This document shows positions 1 to 9,037 of a stretch of 64,000 bases of DNA, piece by piece. The notes under the pieces are model-generated. The model was not told where the DNA came from, did no database searches, and was given only the letters and a program-made list of their open reading frames with translations. Made by a program: the position numbers and the translations under genes. Within the stretch, counting starts at the first letter, position 1. Each line of letters starts with the position of its first letter. Origin of the DNA: Pelosinus fermentans DSM 17108 (lineage in GTDB: Bacteria > Bacillota > Negativicutes > DSM-13327); assembly GCF_000271485.2 (NCBI RefSeq), contig NZ_AKVN02000001.1, forward strand, positions 2,629,501 to 2,693,500, in the 5' to 3' direction.

Positions 1-116
1 TACAGATTTTTGTCCTATCACTGCTATACCCCCTTAGTATTACTCATGCGGATAATAATCTATTCTCAGTAGACAGTATAGCACTACTACACTACAAAAA
101 ACAAGTATTATTAATA

Positions 117-153
117 AAAAAAATGGTCAATCTGTACAGATTGACCATTTTTA
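117..153. terminator. Rho-independent terminator after spoIVA
   Basis: A perfect inverted repeat (GGTCAATCTG around a TACA centre) is flanked by A-runs on the left and T-runs on the right, so it can act on both strands. It lies just past the stop codon of spoIVA and ends that minus-strand unit. Nothing else is visible in bases 1-116. Confidence 0.75.
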
Positions 154-193
154 TCAATTTCTCAGCTATCATTTTTGTTTTTATAAGTTTTAT

Positions 194-1672
194 TTAAAAA
201 ATAATACATATTAATCCGCCACTCCCATCGTTTACAACTTTTTGTAAGGTATCACGCAATTTTATCTGTGTATTTTCTGGCATACCAGCAAGTTTATTTT
301 GAATGCCTTCCCGGACTAAAGCATTTAGTGATTTACCAAATAAATTTGTCCGCCATATTTTTTCTGGCTCTCCTTCAAATTCTCTCATGAGATATTGAAC
401 GAGTTCTTCGCTTTGCTTTTCACTGCCAATAATAGGTGATATTTCAGCTTGAACATCAGTTCTAATAATATGTAATGACGGTGCAGATGCTTTTAATCTC
501 ACACCAAAGCGATTCCCTGTTTTTATAATTTCTGGTTCCTCTAGAACCATTTCATCCAGCTGTGGTGATACAATGCCATATCCAGTTAAATTAACTTGCT
601 CTAGCGCACTTGCTATTTTATCATACTCACGTTTTGCAACAGATAAGTCTTGCATTAGACGCAATAAATGGTGTTCACCTGATATCGTAAAGCCTGTCAA
701 TTCTTCTAATACTTGATAAAATAAATCAGTTCTGGCTGTAATCTCAATTACTGCAATACCATTTCCAAGATCCATATCGTGCAAAATTACATCTGCAATA
801 AAATCGTAACCTGATAAATCATCAATGGCTCGATCAATGTCTCTAAGTCTTCTTACATATTGGACTACCTCGCGTACTGCACCATCAAACTTTTCTCTAA
901 GCCAATGATCAGTTTCCAATTCTTCAATCCATTTCGGCAAAGAAATATTTACTTCTTTTACTGGAAATTCATATAAAACTTCTTGTAAAATGGCATAAAT
1001 ATCATCTTGATTAAGTTGAATACAATCTACAGGTACTACAGGAACATCATATTCATTTTCTAACTTTGCTACTAATTCACGGGTTTCTTTTGAAGTTGGC
1101 CGGCATGTATTTAATATGACTAAGAATGGTTTTTCTAATGCTTTTAATTCGTTAATAACTCGCTCTTCAGCAGGTACATATTTTTCGCGGGGTAAGTCTG
1201 TTACACTGCCATCAGTAGTAATTACTAAACCAATCGTAGAATGCTCATCAATTACTTTCTTTGTACCAACTTCTGCGGCCTCTTGAAATGGAATTTCATG
1301 ATCAAACCAAGGTGTAAGGACCATACGGGGGCCATCTTGCTCTTCATATCCTAATGCACCATCGACAGTATAGCCCACGCAATCAACCATTCTGACTCTA
1401 ACATTTATATTATCCTTAACACTAATTTCGACAGCTTCGTTTGGAATAAATTTAGGCTCCGTTGTCATAATTGTTTTGCCAGCGGCACTTTGTGGCAGCT
1501 CATCCTTAGCTCTTTCTTTCTCATATGGATCAATCATGTTAGGTAAAACCATCGTTTCCATGAATCGTTTAATAAACGTTGATTTTCCTGTTCTGACTGG
1601 GCCTACAACACCAATGTAAATATCACCACCAGTGCGTTCGGCAATATCCCGAAATAAATCGAATTTTTCCAT
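194..1672 (-). CDS. spoIVA: Stage IV sporulation protein A (coat morphogenetic ATPase)
   Basis: SpoIVA is the mother-cell ATPase that polymerises on the forespore outer membrane and forms the basement layer on which the coat is built; it is also needed for cortex formation. The 492-aa product has the family's usual length and the characteristic start MEKFDLFRDIAERTGGD. The Walker A loop GPVRTGKST has its lysine at residue 30, and a DCVGY switch-like segment lies near residue 97. The C-terminal region ends with the hydrophobic GGLICIIF seen in the family. The gene stands alone on the minus strand between two intergenic regions. A SigE-like promoter precedes it, which fits mother-cell expression. 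Identification is near certain. Confidence 0.97.
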   Translation of the reverse strand: MEKFDLFRDIAERTGGDIYIGVVGPVRTGKSTFIKRFMETMVLPNMIDPYEKERAKDELPQSAAGKTIMTTEPKFIPNEAVEISVKDNINVRVRMVDCVGYTVDGALGYEEQDGPRMVLTPWFDHEIPFQEAAEVGTKKVIDEHSTIGLVITTDGSVTDLPREKYVPAEERVINELKALEKPFLVILNTCRPTSKETRELVAKLENEYDVPVVPVDCIQLNQDDIYAILQEVLYEFPVKEVNISLPKWIEELETDHWLREKFDGAVREVVQYVRRLRDIDRAIDDLSGYDFIADVILHDMDLGNGIAVIEITARTDLFYQVLEELTGFTISGEHHLLRLMQDLSVAKREYDKIASALEQVNLTGYGIVSPQLDEMVLEEPEIIKTGNRFGVRLKASAPSLHIIRTDVQAEISPIIGSEKQSEELVQYLMREFEGEPEKIWRTNLFGKSLNALVREGIQNKLAGMPENTQIKLRDTLQKVVNDGSGGLICIIF

Positions 1673-1697
1673 TTACCGTTTCCCTCCCTACAGCTAT

Positions 1698-1725
1698 GCT
1701 TTATGGAAAATACTAGCGTATATTC
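1698..1725 (-). promoter_or_regulatory. Putative SigE promoter of spoIVA
   Basis: On the minus strand a -35 element GAATATA (1719-1725) and a -10 element CATAAAGC (1698-1705) are separated by 13 bases. They resemble the SigE pattern GKATATT-N13-15-CATACAMT. The spacing to the start codon suits a short leader. spoIVA is SigE-dependent in Bacillus subtilis; activity here is inferred. Confidence 0.45.
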
Positions 1726-1861
1726 TACACTCGCAAACCATCCCTCCCTTAATGAAAAAATAAGAATCGAATGAAATGAAATGAAATAGTATTTTAAAAT
1801 TAACTAAATAGTAGTCAATTAATCATTATAAATATATGACATGCCAGCAATATTATTACAA

Positions 1862-1905
1862 AGTAAGAAAAAAGACTGGGCCTAAGCCCAGTCTTTTTTC
1901 TTACT
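1862..1905 (-). terminator. Terminator of plsY: 20-bp perfect hairpin
   Basis: Two 20-base arms (1862-1881 and 1886-1905) are perfectly complementary around a CTAA loop, with the arm on each side carrying an A6/T6 run. The repeat directly abuts the plsY stop codon at 1906. The symmetric A/T tracts would let it work in both directions. Confidence 0.85.
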
Positions 1906-2520
1906 TTATTTTTCTTTAGAATTAACACTCATATTGCCTGCTTTTATTTTTAATTCTGTACCTTTCAATAGCCTTTCAATATTTGGCTTATGCCTGCCGA
2001 CTACGAACAAGGCGGCAAGAATACCAAAATATAAGAATTCAATTTTTTCACCCCAAAGCCACATGAAAATGGGTACTAATACAGCAGATACAATGGATGC
2101 CAATGATACATAACGAGTAATATATACTATAATTGCCCATATTAAAAATATGATTGCAGTAATTTGAGGAACTAATACAGCTATGACACCTAAACCCGTG
2201 GCAACGCCGCGTCCACCTGTAAATCTCAAAAACACTGACCAATTATGACCAATAATAGCAGCGATGCCGCCCGTTAATAGTGCGATTGGTGTGCCTATAA
2301 AAAAATCACTTACATATACTGCAATAACTCCTTTGGCTGCGTCAGTAAAAAATACCCAAAAAGCCGGCCACAGACCTAACGTTCGAAATGCATTTGTGGC
2401 TCCAATGTTTTTACTGCCAAAATGCCGTAAATCTACATTATATATTTTTTTCCCAATAAGCAATCCGTTTGGAATAGAACCAATCAAATAACCAAGTACA
2501 GCGATAAGTAAATAATTCAT
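1906..2520 (-). CDS. plsY: Glycerol-3-phosphate acyltransferase PlsY
   Basis: PlsY is the membrane enzyme that transfers the acyl group of acyl-phosphate to glycerol-3-phosphate, making lysophosphatidic acid, the first step of phospholipid synthesis. The 204-aa sequence is hydrophobic, with about five membrane segments. It holds the three conserved loops: GSIPNGLLIGK near residue 14, GSKNIGATNAFRTLG near residue 35 and GGRGVATGLGV near residue 102. The gene lies 26 bp after der on the same strand and probably shares its transcript. The terminator at its stop codon ends the unit. Confidence 0.95.
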   Translation of the reverse strand: MNYLLIAVLGYLIGSIPNGLLIGKKIYNVDLRHFGSKNIGATNAFRTLGLWPAFWVFFTDAAKGVIAVYVSDFFIGTPIALLTGGIAAIIGHNWSVFLRFTGGRGVATGLGVIAVLVPQITAIIFLIWAIIVYITRYVSLASIVSAVLVPIFMWLWGEKIEFLYFGILAALFVVGRHKPNIERLLKGTELKIKAGNMSVNSKEK

Positions 2521-2546
2521 TATATCACTATCTTCTCCCCATCATA

Positions 2547-3869
2547 TTATTCTTCCTCTTTACGTCCACGCACCACAAGTTTTAGTGGTGTTCCTTCAAA
2601 ACCAAAGCTTTCTCGAAGTCGATTCTCTAAGAAGCGCAAATAGGAAAAATGCATTATTTCGGGCTCATTAACAAAAAGAACAAATGTTGGAGGTTTTACA
2701 TTAGGCTGAGTAGTAAAATAGATTTTTAAGCGTCTGCCAAACTGTGACGGCGGAGGATTAATTGAAACTGCGTCTTCAATTACTTGATTTAAAACACTAG
2801 TAGCGATACGCATCGTATGCTGCTCTGCTACAAATTTTATCAATTCAGTAACACGAGAAACTCTTTGATTCGTAAGAGCTGAAATGAAAAGTATTGGTGA
2901 GTATTGCATAAAAGCTAATTCTGTACGAATATTCTCTGTGTATCTTAGAGACGTTTTGCCGTCTTTCTCAAGCAGATCCCATTTATTTACGATAATAACA
3001 GAAGCCTTACCTGCATCATGAGCGTAACCTGCGATTTTTTTATCCTGCTCTGTAACACCATCTACGGCATCAATCACAATTAAAACCACATCAGAACGAT
3101 CCACCGCTCGCAATGCTCTCATGACACTGTATCTTTCAACAGGAAGCTCGACTTTAGCTTTACGTCGCATTCCAGCCGTGTCAATTAAAACGAAAGATGT
3201 ATCATCTTTTGTAAAGTGAGTGTCAATCGCATCGCGAGTGGTACCTGCTACATCGCTTACAATAACTCGTTCTTCACCAACTAATCGATTTACCAATGAA
3301 GATTTTCCTACATTAGGACGGCCAATAACCGCAACTTTAATTGTTTCATTATCCTCTTCCACAACTTCATCATTAGGTAAACGTTTAACAACCTCATCCA
3401 GCAAATCACCAATATTAAGAGCATTTGCAGCAGAAATGGCAATTGGATCACCAAGTCCCAAATTATAAAACTCATATATTTCATTTGCTTTTTGCATGTT
3501 ATCAACTTTATTTACAGCTACGATCACTGGCTTACGAGTATTACGCAGAATAATAGCAACTTCTTCATCAGCAGAAGTCAAACCAACCTTTCCATCTACA
3601 ATAAATAAAATAGCATCTGCCTCGTCAATTGCTAATTTCGCTTGATATCGCATTGCAGTTAACATTTTATCGCTAGATTCTATTTCGATGCCACCGGTAT
3701 CAATCATCGTAAATTCACGGTCAAGCCACTCTGCATCAAGATAAATCCGATCTCGGGTAACGCCTGGGATGTTTTCAACGATGGATACTCTTTTCTGTCC
3801 GATATAATTAAATAACGTAGATTTACCCACATTAGGGCGTCCAACAATGGCTAAAATTGGTTTACTCAT
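2547..3869 (-). CDS. der: Ribosome biogenesis GTPase Der (EngA)
   Basis: Der is an essential tandem GTPase that assists late assembly of the 50S ribosomal subunit. The 440-aa protein contains two G domains. The first has GRPNVGKST at residue 9, DTGG near 57 and NKVD near 120. The second has GRPNVGKSS near residue 183, DTAG near 230 and NKWD near 295. A C-terminal KH-like domain follows. Length and domain order match the family. cobO and plsY are its immediate neighbours on the same strand; the der-plsY-spoIVA order is common in spore-forming Firmicutes. Confidence 0.97.
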   Translation of the reverse strand: MSKPILAIVGRPNVGKSTLFNYIGQKRVSIVENIPGVTRDRIYLDAEWLDREFTMIDTGGIEIESSDKMLTAMRYQAKLAIDEADAILFIVDGKVGLTSADEEVAIILRNTRKPVIVAVNKVDNMQKANEIYEFYNLGLGDPIAISAANALNIGDLLDEVVKRLPNDEVVEEDNETIKVAVIGRPNVGKSSLVNRLVGEERVIVSDVAGTTRDAIDTHFTKDDTSFVLIDTAGMRRKAKVELPVERYSVMRALRAVDRSDVVLIVIDAVDGVTEQDKKIAGYAHDAGKASVIIVNKWDLLEKDGKTSLRYTENIRTELAFMQYSPILFISALTNQRVSRVTELIKFVAEQHTMRIATSVLNQVIEDAVSINPPPSQFGRRLKIYFTTQPNVKPPTFVLFVNEPEIMHFSYLRFLENRLRESFGFEGTPLKLVVRGRKEEE

Positions 3870-3905
3870 ATTTATCTCCTATACGTAATCATATATTTTT
3901 ATAAA

Positions 3906-4442
3906 TTAAAATTCAATACCTTGGCGTGATTCCATTTCCGTTGAATAATTATGACGTATTTCCTTCATTTCCGTTACTAAATGAGCAATGTTAATGATTT
4001 CAGGCGGTGCATATCTGCCTGTTAAAATAATTTCCGGAATTTTGGGTAGTGTCATGCGATCTTCGGTTAAGAAACTGACTACAGAATGTACGTCTAGTAT
4101 TTTACATGCGATTGCTACATTGATTTCATCGAGAATAACGATGTCATATTTACCGGAACTTATAGCATTCTTTGCTTTATTCCATCCATCTTGGGCTAAT
4201 TTTTTATCAATCTCTTCGGGGTTTTTCAAATTCACAAAATCATTGCGACCAACCTGAAGCAACGTTAAACCAGGAAAATTGATACTAGACTTAAATTCAC
4301 CATATTCTGTATTATCCTTCATGAATTGAATCATACAAACTTGAAAACCATGTCCACAGGCTCTGAATGCTAAACCTAAACTAGCAGTAGTTTTCCCTTT
4401 TCCATCACCAGTATATACTTGCACTAATCCTAAATTAGCCAC
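3906..4442 (-). CDS. cobO: Cob(I)alamin adenosyltransferase (CobA/CobO/BtuR family)
   Basis: The enzyme transfers the adenosyl group of ATP to cob(I)alamin or a corrinoid precursor to make adenosylcobalamin. The 178-aa sequence has the P-loop YTGDGKGKTTAS near residue 11, the VCMIQFMK strand and the ILDEINVA motif typical of the family. Its start lies 4 bp after the stop of the upstream DUF512 gene, so translation is probably coupled. No other corrinoid biosynthesis gene is in the window. The finding suggests a B12-using metabolism, common in Negativicutes. Confidence 0.93.
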   Translation of the reverse strand: MANLGLVQVYTGDGKGKTTASLGLAFRACGHGFQVCMIQFMKDNTEYGEFKSSINFPGLTLLQVGRNDFVNLKNPEEIDKKLAQDGWNKAKNAISSGKYDIVILDEINVAIACKILDVHSVVSFLTEDRMTLPKIPEIILTGRYAPPEIINIAHLVTEMKEIRHNYSTEMESRQGIEF

Positions 4443-4446
4443 GAAA

Positions 4447-5754
4447 TTACCTCCAGGCTTGTAATAATTCTCTTAAATCCTTAGCACCATAGGCTGCACG
4501 TACAGGAACTGCTATGTGATCTTCTAATTGCTCACAAGTCATATTATCTAAAAATACAGTCTCACCTTTTTTTAATGCGGCTCCAGGTATGATGACGCCT
4601 GTTCGTATTCCCTCATTTGCTGTCAACGTTCTAATTATATCTTGCCCCGTCAGTAGCCCGCTTACAGTTATGTCAGTACCAAAAAATATGTTTTCAACGG
4701 ACAAAACACGAATTGTTAAATTGGGAATGGTAATATCTTTTAATAATGGTCCTAGGATTTTTTTTGCTGATATGCCACATACCACATCCAGATAATGGGG
4801 CTCAGAATATCCTTGCGCTACTATTGGTTCTTCCTGCCATTCAAATAAGAAGTTTCGCACAAGACCAATTCCATTTTCAAGCTGAGGAAAACCATCGTAC
4901 ATCTCATAATCCGGGATGGGCTGATTCGCTGCGAGATAAAATTCATCTGATAAATAGACAAAAGATGTTCCATTCTCTTCCCGGCATTTTTCTTGCCAGC
5001 TATTTATCTTCTCAACAACAGCAAGGGCTTTGTCTGGTGTAAAAGTTTCTAACTCATAACAATTATCTCGAAAACGGCTCAATCCAACAGGAACGATTGC
5101 CATTGATAGTATATTCGGATGTAATGCATATAAATCACGGATTGTTCTTTCAAGATCGTCACCATCATTAATATTCGGGCACAATACGATCTGCGTGTGC
5201 ATTTCAACACCATTGTCAATTAACGTATGTAATTGGTCCATAATGTTACCTGCAACTTTATTATTTAACATTCTTTCACGTAGCATACCATTTGTAGTAT
5301 GGACTGATATATATAAAGGTGATAAGTGAAGCTTGCTAATTCTCTTAATATCGCGAGGTCCAAGATTCGTTAGAGTAACAAAATTACCATACAAAAAAGA
5401 GAGACGATAGTCATCATCTTTTACGTATAAACTTTCTCTCATACCAGGTGCCATTTGATCCACGAAACAAAATATACATTTATTGGCGCATCGACGAACA
5501 CCATCAAAAACTGCGCTTTCAAATTCAATGCCTAAATCTTCGTCATATTCTTTTTCTATTTCAAAAACTTCTTGTTCTCCATTTTTCTTTTCAATCAAAA
5601 GTTCTATACATTCATCCGCTAAAGCAAAGCTTAAACCAATAAGATCTCGAATATTTTCTCCATCAACTGCAAGCAGACGATCCCCTTGTTCCAAACCTAT
5701 TTCATCTGCAATACTTTCTGGCATAACTTTTGAAATAATACCACTATATGCCAT
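4447..5754 (-). CDS. DUF512 family protein: PDZ plus radical-SAM-like Fe-S domain
   Basis: The chosen ATG has a GAGAGGTG ribosome site six bases upstream; a GTG three codons earlier overlaps that site. An N-terminal PDZ-like domain (roughly residues 1-65) includes VMPESIADEIGLEQGD. It is followed by a cysteine cluster CANKCIFCFVDQ around residue 90, which resembles a radical-SAM CxxxCxxC site. The DUF512 domain fills the C-terminal part. The substrate of this widespread family, annotated as putative Fe-S oxidoreductase, is not established. In many Firmicutes the gene sits directly upstream of der, as here with cobO in between. No specific function is claimed. Confidence 0.85.
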   Translation of the reverse strand: MAYSGIISKVMPESIADEIGLEQGDRLLAVDGENIRDLIGLSFALADECIELLIEKKNGEQEVFEIEKEYDEDLGIEFESAVFDGVRRCANKCIFCFVDQMAPGMRESLYVKDDDYRLSFLYGNFVTLTNLGPRDIKRISKLHLSPLYISVHTTNGMLRERMLNNKVAGNIMDQLHTLIDNGVEMHTQIVLCPNINDGDDLERTIRDLYALHPNILSMAIVPVGLSRFRDNCYELETFTPDKALAVVEKINSWQEKCREENGTSFVYLSDEFYLAANQPIPDYEMYDGFPQLENGIGLVRNFLFEWQEEPIVAQGYSEPHYLDVVCGISAKKILGPLLKDITIPNLTIRVLSVENIFFGTDITVSGLLTGQDIIRTLTANEGIRTGVIIPGAALKKGETVFLDNMTCEQLEDHIAVPVRAAYGAKDLRELLQAWR

Positions 5755-5811
5755 CAATGTCACCTCTCATGCTATATTCCTTTTTTTTTCTTTATTTCCT
5801 GCAATAAAAGA

Positions 5812-5837
5812 AAGAGTGATGGAAGAGCATCACTCTA
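5812..5837. repeat. Hairpin upstream of the DUF512 gene
   Basis: An inverted repeat AGAGTGATG..CATCACTCT (5813-5836) lies between spoIIP and the DUF512 gene. It has no strong T-run on the minus strand. A second weaker hairpin GAAATACT..AGTATTTC (5937-5970) sits closer to the spoIIP stop and may terminate spoIIP. The 213-bp gap holds no other recognisable feature. Confidence 0.4.
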
Positions 5838-5976
5838 AATAAATCATTATTTAGATCCTTTTTCAAAAAATGATTTTATAATGCATTTTATTATAAAATC
5901 TTTATTGCATTCTATATCATACTATAAATCGCAAAGAAATACTATTTATATTATAAAAAAAGTATTTCTTTCCTAT

Positions 5977-7137
5977 TTATTCTTTTTCTTTTTCATGATT
6001 CGGCTTAACATTCTCTTTTTTAGCTTTTAATTTAGGTCCTAAGAAATTAGCAAACTCTGTTGTAGCAAACTGTTTTAGTTTTCCTTTTGCTTCTTTCATA
6101 CTGCCAGTACTCAAAAACAAAAAAGCAACGACACCAACAACCAGAAAACCTACAATCCAGCCAATTGCCTTACTTGCACCCGAAGGTCCTGTTTGCTCTG
6201 TACCTACTCCAGCTGCCCCTTCTGCATTACTAGGAGATGCGGATGTTTTTCCTAGGATACTCGGTATTACATCTGCAAACAAGGCAACACCTCTTTCGGC
6301 AGATTCACGATCATTAGTTTCCGATCCGACTTCTAATAACATAGAGCGGGGGTGCAAATCTTGGTTATAATCACCGCCTTTAGCAAAGAAAATACCTTTA
6401 ATTAAACCTGGGTGTTGCGTGTCTGAATTTGCTTTAATTTGTAAAGCATAATCTTCAATTTGTTTTCCCGTAGGTCCATATTTTCCAACAACTAATTGCA
6501 ACTTGGTAATATCTTTACCATCGATATTTCCCTTATAGACTTCTGGTGGAGCTGCATCACGGTGGATGTCGAAAATAGCATCCGGCTGTTTTTTTAAGAG
6601 TTCTGTAACTGTACGCCGCGAACGCTCATAAGCCATATTATCGTGAGGATCATGTTTAGCTTCGGAATGAAAAACTTCTAATCCTTTACCTTGTAAGGCA
6701 CTTGTAAAGGCATTTCCCACTTTATAAATACCGCCGGCTCCTAAGATACTATCTTTGCCGTCAGTAGGTATATAGGATTCATCAGAGTGAGTATGATAAA
6801 CAGCAACTTTACCACTGGCTTCAGCCCATGCAATAGAAGGATGCAGAATACTAAAAAAAATATTTTTTTCTGGATTAGCGTATTTACTTAGGTTGACATT
6901 ACCTAAAAATTTACTCTGGGCAATATCACCTGAGATGCTAATTACCTCATAACGTTTATTGTTCTCAGTAAGAAACTGATCACCTACGTCAACGCCCCAG
7001 CCTGTTATATAAACGGTATTACCATTCTCATCGACTAAAGTATAATATCCCCCATCTGTTCGCTCATGTGCATACCCTTGCATGGTTATGCAGAATACCA
7101 ATAATAGCACTATAACTGCCCCCCGCAGTTTATTCAT
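5977..7137 (-). CDS. spoIIP: Stage II sporulation protein P (engulfment peptidoglycan hydrolase)
   Basis: SpoIIP is the amidase/endopeptidase that, with SpoIID and SpoIIM, degrades septal peptidoglycan during forespore engulfment. The ATG at 7137 gives 386 aa; it has an AGAGGTG site nearby and begins with a signal-anchor MNKLRGAVIVLLLVFC. Family motifs are present: VYHTHSDESYIP, FDIHRDAAP and MLLEVGSETN, which supply the metal and catalytic residues of the SpoIIP domain. A second membrane segment near residue 325 (IGWIVGFLVVGVVAFLFL) precedes a basic tail. The start overlaps the end of the DUF1614 gene by eight bases, so the two are translationally coupled. spoIIM lies at 38.7 kb in this window; spoIID is not seen. 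Confidence 0.95.
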   Translation of the reverse strand: MNKLRGAVIVLLLVFCITMQGYAHERTDGGYYTLVDENGNTVYITGWGVDVGDQFLTENNKRYEVISISGDIAQSKFLGNVNLSKYANPEKNIFFSILHPSIAWAEASGKVAVYHTHSDESYIPTDGKDSILGAGGIYKVGNAFTSALQGKGLEVFHSEAKHDPHDNMAYERSRRTVTELLKKQPDAIFDIHRDAAPPEVYKGNIDGKDITKLQLVVGKYGPTGKQIEDYALQIKANSDTQHPGLIKGIFFAKGGDYNQDLHPRSMLLEVGSETNDRESAERGVALFADVIPSILGKTSASPSNAEGAAGVGTEQTGPSGASKAIGWIVGFLVVGVVAFLFLSTGSMKEAKGKLKQFATTEFANFLGPKLKAKKENVKPNHEKEKE

Positions 7138-7885
7138 GATCTTCACCTCTATCCTTTTCTTCCTTACTTGCAAGCTCTTCATTTAGTTTACGAGTTTTAC
7201 CTTTGCGATTATTATGGGAAAGCTCTTTGCTAAATTCGTATAATCCTTCTGGTCGATATCTACCAAGCACTGGACCACCTTGCATCTTCTCTCTAGTTTC
7301 TCCAACTAATTCTGCAACCATCACTGCTATAACCCCTGCAATCATTACTACGTCAAAAGCACCTGCACCGCCAATATCCGTTGTACCAGGTATACCTAAT
7401 CCTATAATTGTAACCATATGCACAATATCGCTTAAGACAATACCCAAGACTCCACCTACAAAGGCACTTCGTCTAGAACGACCAGCTAAATAGGCAATTA
7501 GACCTGCAGATATGCCATATATAATTTTAGGATCTAAGAACATATTCTCTGGCTCATAGGGTAAATAACGCGACCCTAGGGATACAGCAACAGCAACTAA
7601 GATAGCTGCCAGTATAGCTCGTACCCTTTCTGCCGTTTCATCGGCTTTAAATATTAGCCAAATCGCTAATAAAGCTGGCAATAATGCTCCCCCAACATTA
7701 ATACTTACTTCAACGGGAGTGCTCATAAGAGGAATATCAATAAAACTACCTACAATTACTGCACCGATAAAAAGTAAAGCCTGTTTATCGGTTAAACGCA
7801 TTCTATCTAGAATTCTATGGGCTACACCAAAATAAACCAAAACACCAACAACCAATAGCATAATCATTCCTATTGGCATATTCAT
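7130..7885 (-). CDS. DUF1614 family multi-pass membrane protein
   Basis: The 251-aa protein has about seven hydrophobic segments and a charged, Lys/Glu-rich C-terminus of about 40 residues. The sequence PTDIGGAGAFD-like core (GTTDIGGAGAFDVVMIAG) and ESVNVGGALLPALLA-like N-terminal part resemble the DUF1614 family, which has no established function. Its 3' end overlaps spoIIP by eight bases, so it is made in step with the engulfment hydrolase. Upstream, the minus strand carries CATAAAAT, a good SigE -10 match, but no convincing -35. Family assignment is from memory of the sequence style; a link to engulfment is inference. Confidence 0.7.
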   Translation of the reverse strand: MNMPIGMIMLLVVGVLVYFGVAHRILDRMRLTDKQALLFIGAVIVGSFIDIPLMSTPVEVSINVGGALLPALLAIWLIFKADETAERVRAILAAILVAVAVSLGSRYLPYEPENMFLDPKIIYGISAGLIAYLAGRSRRSAFVGGVLGIVLSDIVHMVTIIGLGIPGTTDIGGAGAFDVVMIAGVIAVMVAELVGETREKMQGGPVLGRYRPEGLYEFSKELSHNNRKGKTRKLNEELASKEEKDRGEDHE

Positions 7886-7944
7886 ATTTATTCACCTCTA
7901 CTGTATTTTATGGTTTATCTTGCCCCTTTAAGAAACAAAACATA

Positions 7945-7973
7945 CAAAAAAAGCATGGCATCAGCCATGCTTT
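7945..7973 (-). terminator. Terminator of fni with the stop codon in its loop
   Basis: A 10-bp perfect stem (7950-7959 with 7964-7973, AAAGCATGGC and its complement) encloses the loop ATCA, which contains the TGA stop codon of fni. A run of seven T follows on the minus strand. Confidence 0.85.
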
Positions 7974-9025
7974 CTATTAACAGCATATTTACTTATATCA
8001 ATTTCTCTGGTGATCAGCCAATCTTTACAGTAGCCAGAAATAATGAGAGGAACACATTCTAGCTCTCTTACATTGACAGCTCCCAACAGCAGCATATAAC
8101 AATGAATTTCATGCAAAAACTCTTGAAACCAATTAACAGCAGAATCTATATTTTTCTCACACAACAGTCTCACTATTGGTGTTGCCATACCTGTAGCAAC
8201 ACCGCCTAATGCAAGAGATTTCACCACATCTAGAGAGGTACGTATTCCGCCCGAAACCATCATATCCATTTGTTTAGGTAATACTGACATCGTTTCAACA
8301 GCACTTATAACAGTAGGAATTCCCCAAGATAAAGTCTCTTGATTAACATCTAACTGACGACGGGCAGCTTCAATTGCTAGAAAGTTTGTCCCACCAGTAC
8401 CACCAACATCAATTGCCTTAATACCAGTTTCGGATAACAATTTTGCCTGTTCCTTGGCGATTCCGCAGCCAACTTCTTTAACGATTACAGGAACCTTCAC
8501 TTTATTAACAATATTAGTAATATTTGTAAGATATCCTGTAAAATCTCGATCTCCCTCAGTCATCATCATTTCTTGAGCAACATTTAAATGAATCTGAATG
8601 CCTTGGGCATCAATCATATCTATTGCCATCTGAGCTTGCTGTGGAGTAACATAGGCCCCTAAATTTGCGAAAATAACCCCATGAGGATTTTTTTTACGAA
8701 CAATCTTGTAAGAGTGCTGCACTTCAGAATGCTCCAAAGCCGCATATTGAGAACCAATTGCCATTGCAGTATTGGTTAAACTGGCAAAATCAGCAATACG
8801 CTCATTAATTTCTGTAACATCATTAGCTCCACCAGTGATTGCATTGATAATAACAGGATGGGCAAGGGATATACCAGCCAGCGAAGATGAAACATCAATA
8901 TCATTCCAGGATAAATTGGGAAGGCAATTATGTATTAAAGAAATGTCGGCAAATCCGCTAGCATTAGGTCCATCATGTAATGCTAATGAATATTTTAAAT
9001 GATCTAATTTACGTGATTGGCGCAC
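7961..9025 (-). CDS. fni: Isopentenyl-diphosphate delta-isomerase, type 2 (FMN-dependent)
   Basis: This enzyme interconverts isopentenyl and dimethylallyl diphosphate using reduced FMN. The 354-aa TIM-barrel sequence shows the family landmarks SRKLDHL at the N-terminus, GGANDVTEIN near residue 65, KEVGCGI near 182, DVGGTGGTNF near 206 and SGGIRTSLDVVKSLALG near 260. Translation starts at GTG with GGGAG eight bases upstream. It follows the ispH-rpsA fusion by 12 bp and is probably co-transcribed. The MEP enzymes Dxs and IspH and the prenyl synthase IspA are all in this window. The isomerase is formally dispensable in MEP organisms, since IspH makes both isomers. Confidence 0.95.
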   Translation of the reverse strand: MRQSRKLDHLKYSLALHDGPNASGFADISLIHNCLPNLSWNDIDVSSSLAGISLAHPVIINAITGGANDVTEINERIADFASLTNTAMAIGSQYAALEHSEVQHSYKIVRKKNPHGVIFANLGAYVTPQQAQMAIDMIDAQGIQIHLNVAQEMMMTEGDRDFTGYLTNITNIVNKVKVPVIVKEVGCGIAKEQAKLLSETGIKAIDVGGTGGTNFLAIEAARRQLDVNQETLSWGIPTVISAVETMSVLPKQMDMMVSGGIRTSLDVVKSLALGGVATGMATPIVRLLCEKNIDSAVNWFQEFLHEIHCYMLLLGAVNVRELECVPLIISGYCKDWLITREIDISKYAVNRKHG

Positions 9026-9037
9026 CCTGTCATCTCC

